From positions 46,336 to 110,335 of the forward strand of contig JASAMV010006325.1 of NCBI GenBank assembly GCA_030248065.1: 64,000 bases of DNA. Reading direction: 5' to 3'. The number at the start of each line of letters is the position of its first letter. Positions within the stretch are counted from its first letter, which is position 1. Source of the stretch: Rhynchonema sp. JSB1_4 (Eukaryota; Nematoda; Chromadorea; Monhysterida; Xyalidae). A program made the translations under genes and the position numbers. Of the stretch, positions 20,774 through 33,700 are shown in pieces. The notes under the pieces were generated by a model that saw only the letters and a program-made list of their open reading frames with translations, was not told the DNA's origin and ran no database searches.

Positions 20774-21772
20774 TGTATGAAGGCCACTGTTGGTGTTTAT
20801 CTCTTGATATTGTCCCATGAACTTCTGAAAACACGCAGCCCCATCGCCAAACGGTAAAAAGCGGCAAGTTCGCTGTGCGCGTATCAGTTTTTTCCACACA
20901 TCCAAACACCACGGGCGCATGAATACTTTGTTTTGATCATGAGACGTTGCGCAGGGCGCGAGCGGATTTTATTTCCAAATCTATCATTTATCTGTTCTCT
21001 CTCACCAAAATGTCTATGTCGTGCGCTCGCTGCTACGTTTCTTTATAACATAGAAAGTGCACGTCGACTTGTCTTCATCAATAGTCACTATGGCAGCAAA
21101 CATCTTTATTTTCTTCATGTGCGTTGTTCTTTATAGTATACAGGTGCATGTATCAGCAAAGTGCATGAACTTGAGCCGTTAAGAAGTTTGCGCGCATGCA
21201 TGCACGTTCGAAGTGCAAACATAATGCAGAGGTGTGCACTTCACATTTGACTGACTGTGACTACTAAATCAAGACTTCACACTCTGTCCTTCAAATTCCC
21301 ACTGCTTAGCATGTGTGTTTAATGTACTTGTGGTTACGATCTGTGTGCAAAAAAAATTAACGACAATTCTTCGTCCACCTGTTATAGCATCTTGACGTGT
21401 TCATTACTTACTTTAATGGGAGCAACTGCGTGTTGTGCGTGTTTCTGTAAAAAATTGCGGATACACATTTTTATGACAAAGTGTTCTCTGTTCCGCTCAG
21501 TTTGTCAGTTTAATGGGTTTTGTCTGTTAAAAAACCGCTCGAATTTGATCTAGACCAAATGTTGTGTACATTTATTGCAGCTCTCGGCGGTCATAATAAT
21601 GCCGCCATTAACAAATCAAACTCAACGAGATCGAATAATAAAATCACGCTCAAAGACAAATCGACGCGCTGGTGCACATTATCCGTAATTTGAGCATCAA
21701 GTTTGTTTGCAACATCATCGAAACATTCACATCATCGGGTCATATCCCCTGCCGTCCAGTTTGATTGCAGCA
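20774..21772. other. Intergenic, upstream of ephrin gene
   Basis: No coding exon is visible. It should include the ephrin promoter, but no element can be named with confidence. Confidence 0.45.
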
Positions 21773-24700
21773 ATGGACCATTGGTTGCGTCAACCCTGGC
21801 AACCCCGGATGAGCACCGTTATTGGGTGCACACACATTTGGCTGATCGTGCTCCAACTGCTGTTCCTCTCGCATCCGGCCGTTGCCAAGTCGTTACCCGA
21901 CATTTACTGGAATGTTACCAATCCCATGTAAGTTGCCTGTTTTTTTTGTTTCAGTTTTGCGGAGTTCTCTTGCTTTGGGGTCTGGGATGCTGGGGCCCTA
22001 TAACGACCAGATTTTTAAAGTCGGATTACGTACCTTTCTATCAGAAGACTAAACTCCCAGCATGAGCCATTGGTTTGTCAGTATTATTGAGTGTACAAGT
22101 GACCACCAGCATTGCGTGTGCGTGTGTTTGTGTGATATGCGTGTGTGCATCAGTGCGAGTCTTAATTTATGATGCTTTCTTTCTGCCGCCGAGCAACCGA
22201 CAAAAAACATCCGAACCCGCGCAAGCCCAAAGCAACAATCAGCACCATGGCTCATATCACTGGCCATGGTACACATGGTATCGATGCTTGCGTCCAGAGG
22301 GTACAACAGCACACGATTTATCGTCGACTTTTATTAGCACACGCGCGTGCATTCTGGTTATGTTTGCTAGCCGTATACATTATCCGTGTTGTTTTCTGTC
22401 GGCACTATCTATGTATGTACGTATCTGTGCTTGTCCGGATTTGCGTTGCCAAACAGACAGCTACCCATACAGGAGCATCTGTTGCTTGCTTGTATACTAT
22501 ATCCACATGCAGCTCAGTTGAGATTCGCTACCCTATATCCAGCTGGCTAACCAAGAAAATGAGCATTGGCACATGCAAGATACCAAACAACGGGTAATTG
22601 CGCGCAGACAAACACACAAACACAAAGATTGATATGTGAGGGTCAATTCTTCACATTGGCTCCAACAGGTCTAGCTGACCAGGCAGATCAAACGATTTGC
22701 GCCGACTTTAGATGGAGCTCCAAAAACACACACACACACACGCAGATGCCACATCGATTTAGCCCGCTGCCGCTTGTGTTGTGAGAGACATTAGCGCCAT
22801 GGAGCGCTAGGCACAGCGTCAAATTAGATCTCGCCCTTTTATCCACTCACGCGCGCGCAACGGGCAGACAAGGTGGAAAAACGGCTATCCACCTGGATAT
22901 GTACCGAGCTAACATGGATGCCATATACTGTGCCTATTTGGGCCACTGATCCTATCAGCGCAATGTTGCGTTATGCTTTTAGCACTTCGAAGGTAGGCAT
23001 ACCGGACGATCAAACCGCTATCCACACATGGGCATGATGTGTGCGGAGTGTTTTCATACGGCAGAACGGGCGCTCTCATTTGAGTATAACCGACAGACGG
23101 CAGCGTTTTTATCGTTTCGCTGTGAGTCCATAACTCATGTTTTAGCTCACGTAATGTCACACGGATTAAGGTACACTAGTGAGGTACACATTGAGCATGA
23201 TACGCCAATCGACGCCTCTGTGTCTGTGCCGACCAGCACCCCATGCTCTGGCAAACGATGATAAATATGCGAAACATGCGGGCAATGTATCAGCCATTGT
23301 TTACCCAAACTTTGTTTGCACGGATACTCTTCCTAACGATCAATGCAGTTGCAGATTGCGAAGTTCGTGTATTCACAATTGGATTTCATTCCGCATGAGG
23401 GGAACTTTTGGTTGCAGCAAGGCGAAAGTCCGATGGTTTGATCGAATCACAAGCAAATAATCGTGATCGTTTTGCAAGTGCCAACACAAGACACGACAGG
23501 CCAAAATCTGTGACTGGTTGATTAGCTGCGCACTGGTGCCCTTCCGAGTCCGCATTTGTCTGCATGCGTGCGTTTGTGCATGTTGGAAAGCAAACGTCTT
23601 TTATCCAATTACAATCTTGTAAGACAAGAGACAAGAAGCAGTCCATTCAGTCAGAATGACAAGCAAGACGGGCAATTTTCGTGATTCCGCAATCTGCGTG
23701 CGCCAACAATCACACAAGCACATGTCAACTCAGATATGGGTGGACACCAAGCATGGCCCGGGTGCTGGGGGCGTCGGGTCTCCCGAGGTCAGCTGACCTC
23801 AAATGTGTACACCAATTTGTGCGCTGCTGCGATATTGTAGCAAACGCACACATTACGATGTATGTCTATGGTTGATGCTCCTGCCTGGCCGTGAAGCATC
23901 AGTTTGACACTTGCGACAAAAATGGCATGCTGTCACCACAGACCTTCTTGGATAAACCAATTCGTGTCCCACATCAAAGTGCCTCTTGACCGAGAACACG
24001 ACACAATCTGGGGGATACACACAATCATGTGTCACCAATGTTGTCCCAAGGGTGGTCATCAAGAGCGACCACAAAAGATCATCATTTTAGCTGACTGGTC
24101 ATTAGACTGATTGTTAGATGACCCTTGCGGCTGTAGTCGCTGCCACACTCTCAGGAATTTATTATCATTGAGCGCTTATGTGGACACATGTTTGTACTGG
24201 GGGCTTATTTCATATGGTCGGCGTGAAACATCAGTAAAGACTGTGAATGAATCGTTCCAACATCAATCGGATGTTTGAGTTTGACACAAATTGAGTTGTA
24301 TTGTGTCGTTGTTGTGTGAGGTCACAGTGCTTTGTCTTTCAGCCCACCAAGTCAATCAAAATTGTAGTGAAGCACCGGCACAGGGCACATGCATCTGACT
24401 GACAAATGAGCGCACATTTCGGTGTATCCGCAGCTCGTCGTGTGATAAAAATTTACGACTCTCCCATCCGTGAGGATACATTTATTACTGGATGTCCATG
24501 CAAAAGGGATATGTAGGATGTCTCATAGTGTAAGGGACAGAGAGGTTCATTAAATGTTGTTTGTCTCGAGCACTGTCAAAGCAAAGCACAACAACAACAC
24601 CCATGTTCACGTTCACTATACAACATGCCCAACGACTGTGCACGAGGCAATAAAATTATAAACGGCAATACACGAATATGATATCGTCTACTTTACATTA

Positions 24701-27700
24701 ATGTAACTACATAATGTAAATGTTGTTGTTGAGTTTGCGGGGACAAAGTGGGCGAAAGTCAATCAAAGTGTCACCGGACGCACAGTTTTACTCTCTGCAT
24801 TGCATGTGCCCGCGGTGCTCCAAAAATAATAATACGACGAACGTTAGTTTGAAAATGTAAAACGTGTGCTCTTGATTGATCGACGAATTATGAAAACTGG
24901 CCATTTTTGATTGAAACATCAACGTGATTTGCACATCTCACATCATGATATGTACGAGCAGCGGAGCGGCTGGTAGAATGTATTGTCTCAGGCACGCGAC
25001 GGGGCGCGAAATTAAGATCACGATACCTTACATTAGAGGTGTGTACCGGTAACATCAAAATTAGGTCATTTCACCCGGTGCATACATCGTTACCGTAGCC
25101 AATACACAACACACACCCTTCTGCGCTGCAAAACCGCGCAAAAAACATCACGCAGCCTGCATAGTCACTGTGTCTGCGTGTGGAGCGTTTCAGAAACATC
25201 GTCGGTAGTTTTCTTTCGTCGGACATTTTTACAAATCTTGTACCGGATTAAGACACATCGATTATTGAAGCACGAAAGTCGACTTGATTTATTGAGCCGA
25301 TTGATTCGCATAGAGCATATAAAATCGTTACGCGCATTTGTTCCCATTCACTTTCAACATATAGTCACTTCGACCAGAACTTTTATGTCATTTATTTATC
25401 CTAATACATTTTATTGTTAAATCCGACCGACAAAGACTGTTTTTGATGTGTTGTAATGCGTCGGGAGAGAAACGTCTCACTTCTTGACGGATGGATTAGT
25501 ACAAATCGGTATGTAAAAACAATAAGGAGTATCGATGCTCTATTCCACACACGCAGTACTTTATGCAGCATATTGTGCTGCCTGCTGCGTCTGAAAGTGT
25601 GGTGTTGTTGTTTTCAATGAAACTTTTGGCCAACGGTATCGCAACCAAATGTAATACGTACAGTACCAGTATTCTGTTGTGAATGACTTTTCCATGCATA
25701 TACCCACAAAGTATACTGACTGCCTACGAGTGTCATGTGAGAGTTTGTGTGTTTGTCCCGCAGTGCACATATGAACAGTGCAAGTTTGTGTGTTTGAGAA
25801 CATCAACAACACTTCATGATGATGGATGTAACTGGATCCCTTTGGGTCACTTCACCACCCAAAATGTGTGTGTGCAGTCACAAATCTCACTAACGGCTTG
25901 CGGTTGACCCCAATCAATCATTGATGTTCCAATCGACATGACATCAGCGCCTGGGGGCACGGTGATGACTATTGGAGTTTAAAGGGATCCCTTCGTTATT
26001 TTGTGTGTCGGATTTGAAAGAGCAATTATTGTGCTATCGTCCGAAGGCTGTCATAAACGTTTCTCATTTTAAAAACATAAAAAAGAGTATGCACTGGAGC
26101 ACACATGTAAACCCAACAACACCTCACTCAAATCTTGCCGCCAGCGCCCACTGTTTCTAGAAACGTCGCACAAAACACCCAAGGCGTTGTTATGGGGATG
26201 GGGATGGGTTTGAGGCAAAAAAGGTAACGAGGCCAACTCTTCTCTGACACTCGCATAATGTCGTGTCCGTCAAAAACACAACAATTGCACAGGGCTGGCG
26301 TCAAACGCAGTGTAACCTTGGACCAAGTGGGTCGTTCTTGTCAGTAAAATTTCAAAAATCATCATCCCAAAAGCCATTACCGCCCGACCCGACTGAACTG
26401 CTGCTGGTTTTCGACGAGTGAAAAAATATAACGTCCGTTTCAATCTAATGCTGCAAAAACATATGCGTGATTGGGGGGAATGTTATGTTGTTCATTGATG
26501 TGATGGGCGGCTGGGATAAAAGATGGGTATAGATTAGACGCAAAATGGTGTTCTGTTGGAATTTTTGAAAACATCAGTGAACGGGAGAACCAAAGACAAA
26601 ACATAATAACGATGTTCGATAGCATTCCCGCCACTGAAAGTTCGCGTTGTTTCCGTTGGTTGGTTTCGTAATTTGGAACACCCAATGCGTCTGCGGGACC
26701 ACCAATCAAAAGTAACCTTTGCTCCAACGAAATGTGTGACAGCTGCTGCGGCACATATTTTTTACGGTTCTGTCATGTCTTTTGAGTGAACACCTATGCG
26801 CGCGCAAATATTACTTCGGCGTAACGAAAGTGTACCTTTGGATGCGTATACCTATACCTTTGGTATTACATTATATTCTCCGGTCCTCGGCTTTCTCTCT
26901 GATTGATTGCGTTTGGCACCGAGGTACACCACGATGTACTATACATTTCCTCGCTTGGAATGACTGTTTTTTTCGACCCGATGAAGCTTTTTGGGGCAAA
27001 TGTTTCTGTTTTTTTCGTCCGGACCGGAACAAGAGGACGAAGAAGGGACAAGCCGTAGTCGTAGTCCGTAGTCCAGGTCGGAAGCTGATATTCAAAAATC
27101 TGCTAGTTTTCACGTCTTATCGCTCACGGAAGTACACAAGGAAGCATGTCTTTTGACCGATGATAATTTTGTGGACTGATGACTGAAAGAAGGCGTGAAT
27201 AGTGTGATTAAGATTTGGCTTACTCATTCTTTTTCCCTGTACATTTCTATCGTTGTTTACTCCATACGGCAAGGTGATGAATAAAACACGTGGGAAAACC
27301 ATTGTGAGGGAGGGGCAGAACAAATTCAAGTTCTTGAACCATGCGTCTTTTGGCTGCCACGTCTCATTTCTCCTGTCTCTCCGTCTTAGTGTACTTTTCT
27401 AGCAGCCCGCCACACATAGCACTGCCATGGCCAGGGAAATTTGCCATGCATTTTTAATATGATCCGCGGAGTTGACCGAAAAGAGCAGCACATACGCATG
27501 CGTACCTTTAAGTAGAGTACGTTGATAGCATTCCGCACATGTCGCGATGAATAAAATACTCGGCAATTGAGTACTACATGGTTCTAGCTTACGCGTACCC
27601 CCAGACGCGGATAATGCTGGATGTCGTTTGATGTTGCGTGCCACTACCCAGTAGTAAACCAACTACCGGAACGAAACCATTGCTCAAATGGGCCTCAATT

Positions 27701-30700
27701 GGTGGTATATCTGAGACGAAGCAGTGCCCATCACAAGGGGTGTGCCTCACAGGTGGCTACTGTTTACAACTGCCTGTCATACTTGTGTCCCATTTGTGCT
27801 GGTTTACAATATGTGGTGTGATCAAATCACATTTATTTATAACATTACACAGGGTGTATAAATATGAATTACACAAACACACATAAATTTGAACACATAA
27901 GGTGATAGATTGATGATTATTGTTTGGTATGCAGTAGGCACTATATCCTTCCTGACAGCTTAATGCAACCACCTGTAGGTGACGACTGCTCTCTCTCTCT
28001 CTTCCCCAGATGTGATGTTTTTGGGGTCGTAAATGACATACGACTGAAATTGTCGTGATGTTGTGTGCCTATAAGATATCCCGTCCCGTGTTTGTGTGTG
28101 CAAGTTTGTCTGCGTGCTCAGTGCTGCGTGACAGAAAGGCAAACACACGCATGTATATACACTGCGATGGTGTGATATAAACAATGTGGCATATTGCAAT
28201 CATGATCCGAACAAGGGTCGGAGTAACCAATCAGACCAATCAAACTGAAAATATATTGGCTCGATCACTCTTCCCTTCCTAGCTTCGTCCGTGAAAAAAA
28301 TGAACAAAAAGTTTGCTGTCATGCTCACGATGTGTCATTCTCGGCTGCGACAAAGCTGTCGTTCAACTTTGCGATCGGAGTTCGGCGTAAAACAAAAGAG
28401 TGTTTATGTCGTGTTACTCGGTGTTGTGTTGATACTTTTTATATCCGTTTGCAACCACTTTAAACTGCTGGCGATGTTTAACTATAAATGTACCCTCACG
28501 GTGTGACACGTGTTGTATTCGTGTCAAAACGCGTCCGTCGGCAGCCACACGACAAGATAACATAATCAAGTGCTTCATAACAGCTGCGTTTTTGTGTCTC
28601 CATATCCTCTTGTGTGCTTGCGTGCCTTCGAGCGTGCGTTGTGAAGAGAAGCGCCTCCTTCCTTTTGTAAGAAGCACAACTCTTGAGTGAGGTGCCACTG
28701 GTTTGGGTTGGTTGTTGTTCTCAGGCGGGATACACATATACTGTAGTTTGTTGAAACGAGCGCAAGTACATAATAACGTGTGGTATGTCATTCTGCACGC
28801 CCATAAATCACAAAAGACGGGGAAGGGCGCCATTCTGGTATACCTAATGCACCAGCAGCGCAAACCAACTTTGGAGGCGCCTGCCATCTTTGACTCAAAT
28901 CGCTTGTAATGGACATGACGGTGGTACACGCGTTTGTTTCTTTGTGTTTTCCCCTTAATGATGTATTGACTCACGGATACAAGGGGAATGACTGGTGCTG
29001 GGATACATTGGGCTCGCGAACATTTTTATGTGTTGGTTTTGTCCGTCGTGAATTATGAGTGTTGTCGTTATGCAATACAACACTGAACAAGAGAGGGTTA
29101 CGTTGGCTCCTTAGAAACGCCACCGATTTTAATAAAAAAAGCGAGTGAGTGGGAAGCAGCAGGGAGCCGCAACAGCACGCACGCCACTTGACACCCCCGA
29201 ATCCGCTGACTACAAAAGCCCAATGACCGGAAGGGTCTGCTTTGGTAAAAAGACACCCTTCACTCATACCATGGAGCGACAGCGCTTGTGCGTGTTTGGC
29301 ACCAATTTCAATGCGAACGCGGCATTTTCCTAACCGGACCTCACTGATTGTGGGCTCACATGCACATGTGCAAAATTAAAGCCGCACACAAAGCAGCCAC
29401 ACCAGCAATTTATTAGAGAAATCATGATGTGTCCCTATCTGTGTGGTCGTGCTTCATGCAATATTTTGAGCACAAGAGATGCGGGGATGCACCATGTTGG
29501 AATCAATCATTTAGCCATTATCACCCGAAGCACGGCACTGCGGTTCAAACCCGTGAAACCCGTTCAAAGTCATAAATTCACGATATTTGCGTGTATGCTT
29601 GCGCTTATGAGCTCTTTGTCTCCCGCGGTTACAGTATCCGCGGCCCATAGCATGCAACTAATGACTACAATTTAGGGCTCTTTCCAAAAGCCGTTCGTTT
29701 GTTGTGCGTGTGGTGCAAACTAGAACGGTTCACGTGTATTACACATCGTATACCGAGTGGTTGCATCATAAACTTGCAATAAGTGCACCCATCCTGCTTG
29801 TTATCATGCCCCAACCTGAACACAAAACATCCATTGTTAGTTTATGGGGTGGGTACCTGGCAGTGGTGCACCACAAATATATTTGGGCGGGAATATAAAT
29901 TTACGACCTGTTTGAATGGGCCAGCCAGACCCACCAGGGTGGTTAACGAACCGTGGCGTGTATCTGTACACCGACAAGGCGCACATAAATGGACATGCAA
30001 AAAGCCTAATAGATTAGAGACAGCCACAAACAATAACACCAAAACACAACAAACTACAGTGTAAGGCATACGATGGTCATAACGAAATGATATGACGATC
30101 GCCATTAAATTATGCGAGCCGGTTGCGGTGGTGTGTTTTTTCTGATGTTTTTTTGTGAAAAAGTGCTGTGCTTTGCTGTTTTATCGTGTGAAACGCGCAA
30201 CCAAATGGCTCCCAGTAATGACACCATCATACAATGGGGCGCAATTTGTTCGTTTGTGTGTTTCCGTCTGTGGCGGGGTGGTCGTTTATGTTCCCGGGAG
30301 TGGGGGGGAGGGCGGGGGTAATAATGTTATGATGACGGAAAAGGACACTTTTATCAATTCCACCGAAAAAACACCTGAACGTAATCACCTGTTTTTGTTC
30401 ATTGCAGATTTCGCATCGACAACACACTGCACGTGCTGCAGGTGAACATACTGGACAAGGTCACCATCAGATGTCCGTTCATTGCGCCTGGTGAGCTCTA
30501 CAACGACACACAAGTGCAGCACTCGCAGATATACAGTGTAAGTGATGTTTCATATGTGCACACACACTGTGGCGAAAAGTGTGGTGGACTTTTATCGTGA
30601 GCTAGTGCCAATGTGGGGGGTAATTTCGCAACAAGAAAATCTGATATGAGAAAGGGCATTGTATCATGCAGCACACGAACGATCTGTGATCGAGCCTAGC

Positions 30701-33700
30701 CATGATTCAATCAATTATTTTCCATTGATTTATCCTTCAGACGTGCACACTTTTCTCCAAGTGGCAACTTAATTGGCCCAAACACAGTTTATAACCAAAG
30801 CGTACAGTGAATCGTTAGTTTATCGAACATCACGCACAACACATCATGTGGTATGATGTCAGCTTGACTTTACTGAGACATTTCAATTATATTTGTACAA
30901 ATATACATTAAGTGCGCGCGTGTGCGGTCAGTGACTTTCACGCAACTTAGATCATTGCAAAACGGATGAAAAACTCGCCCAAAAAGTCTTATGTATCACA
31001 TCAAAGTTGGGTTCAAGACGCACTACGATGTGCGACTGCATGAGCTGCAATTACGATTTTTGAACAATTCCAAGCAACAATTATGAAACAATCACCATTT
31101 TTCTTGGGAGGGGGCGGTGTAACAATTTCAACTTGATGAAATTGAAAACAGCTTTGATTTTCGACCTAAGCGCCAAAGCTTTACATTCGTAGTTGAGGTG
31201 ACCTTTGCGCACTCACTTTGTAAACTTTGAATCGGAAACCTTTAAAGTACGGTCAGATGAGTGTAATTTATAGTGCGACTGTTACTCAGATCAGAGGTTT
31301 GCTCATATGAATGGGGAACTATAAATTTATCCACGACTGAAGTCTCACTTAATCTGCATATGTGACGTCTTACAGTATGTCTTGGTGTCCTGTCCACACT
31401 TTTATTCCAACTTTACACCACAACGCACACACAAGGACACACAAGAGTGAACTTTTGGAGTATGGGGTAGAGGGGGTGTTAGGGTGTCAATAAATCATCT
31501 GACACTTTTATGTAGGACTCTATCCCAACAGTGGGATATTCCAGGTTGAGAGACTGGTGGGTGGCTGATCACAATTTTAAATTTTATGCTCGATGTCACA
31601 CATTGATTGGGTATCGCTGCGTTATGTGTAGTTTGAAAAAGGTAACGGTTTTACGGGCGTTTGCACGGCAATATTATTTGTACTCGACGGACGTTTTTAA
31701 AAGTTTAATTGTATACAATTTATAGATCTGAAAGGGAAAATGAAATGGTTTTAACTAGAGTTGCTGGTGTCCGTTTTTAGCGCACGCATCTGCCGCCCTT
31801 TGTATGAAAAGCGTTGAATTCGGCCTTGGTTCTCACTGCAAACAAAGTGAATCATCAGTAAAAAATGGAAGAGCCGCGCATCCGAATGTTATAATCGGTC
31901 GTAAAAATTATAATAAAATCAATTTTTATCGTCAGTTTGACTTTGTGCATGTGCGTTGTGTGTCAAACGAGGCAGGTGTTTGCTTTTGGGGTTTATGTCA
32001 TAATTGCTTGGTGACGTTTGAATTATGTACCTGATGTGCACATCAAATAAAGTTTAGGTTGGAGAATGGGGGAACAAGAACTTGAGGGGGCAGGTCCAGA
32101 TCGGTTTCAATTTTGACGACTGCAGAATTCAGTGTTTTGCTTGTGTAAGCAGATCGCAGTGCACATGCGTAAATTACGCTCAAATGTAAATACAAGCGTA
32201 AGCTATCCCCATTGTAAGTTCCACACAATTTTGATCGTAATACTTCTATTTACATTGTTGCGCAAACATACAGAATCATGAATAAGAGCACAAACGTTCC
32301 TCGCTATTGAACCTTGCTGTACCATTGTTTACCAAAGTTTGTGCACACAAACACAAGCTCTCTGAGCGATAATCGCGCTCAAAGCAGATTTCATTTTGAT
32401 CCATGCAGTACTTTAGGTTGTGATACGATGTTTGATGGTCGGAAGGGGGACTTTTATCATCGAAAATGGTGTGGGTCATCATGATGATTTTGGACTCCTC
32501 AATACAGCACCCGCAAATAAATCACCTTGCGTCCAATTTCGTGCGTGACTTCACATGAGTGATTTTGTGAAGATCACACTAATCCGCTTGTGTGCGTGCA
32601 CCACGAACTGTACAATGCAGGTATAGCCTGGTGCATGCGGCATTGGGTGGCCTTTCATTTCATGTTCGTGTAAGCCGCTTAGTGCACGTGTGTTTTGTGA
32701 ATTCAGATTTTAGTGCTGTGCGCATGAGCATGATGAATGACTTCAAACACACTACATATCAGTCCAGTTTCCATGAAATGGCAAAACTACTAAAGCCATG
32801 CGTTTGGAAGCTCAATACTGTGTTTATGCACACAACGCACCAATATTCTGAATCTCCACCCCACTCACCACACAACAGAAAGAAAGGACATGTTTGGGGA
32901 CTCTAATCACTGGCTAGTAGGTAACATGTCTGATTTTCTCTGATTTGGACAGAGTGGAATTGAGATGTACACCCATTCTGAAAGGGAAGGCAGATTGTCA
33001 GAATCAGAGCCAAGCTCACGAGGACCTGATTACTCAACTAATATCAGCTCCTAGCCGTTGGTCCAAATAATTACATATATGGGATATTGCGGGCCGAACT
33101 GATTATTGGGCCACTAATTATTCAGGGAACATTAATCACACGCCTCACACGATGAAATTTGTGTGTGCTGAAAATCTCAGAGACGCTCAGATGTGCTCCT
33201 TTATTAATCAGGCTAATTTCGGGTGCTTATCCGCTTCCCTTTATGTTCCAAGGCTTTATCTCCATTTGACTAGCGAGGCATGTGAACAGGATCGGGAAAC
33301 TAAGCTGCAGAAAGGTTTGGCAATAGCACCATGTAACAAGTGTAAGGTGCATACCTAATGTCCATACCTAAGGGGGCTGCTAACAGCAAGACATTTCCTT
33401 CTGTGAACCACTGAAAGCATTTCCATTTGTTGGTGGCTTAACTGGGGGTAATACACCCGGTACACTCGTGTGTATCGCATATGCGTCGGGTTTGCACTAA
33501 TGAATTGCTCTGTGCGCCATTACCCCCATGTAATATGTACTGTACATGTCATGTCGTGATAAAACCACAAGTAGTATGTACATAGGAGGTGTACCCCATG
33601 CTCTATATACAATACAAGGATAGGGCTGCCCACCCTGGACCTTGAGTGCTCAAGTGGCTGGTTAGATTCGGTCACGGGGTCGGGGAATGCCCACTACGGT

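Noticed and set aside
26440..26754. Minus-strand open frame of 104 codons in ephrin intron 1
   Set aside because: No partner exons, no splice-site support and no recognisable protein features.
28414..28974. Longest open frame in ephrin intron 1 (186 codons, minus)
   Set aside because: Cys/His/Arg-rich random-like composition with no domain; length alone is not evidence.
33441..33530. Possible tiny MITE with GGGGGTAAT ends
   Set aside because: Inverted ends are only about nine bases and no target-site duplication is visible.
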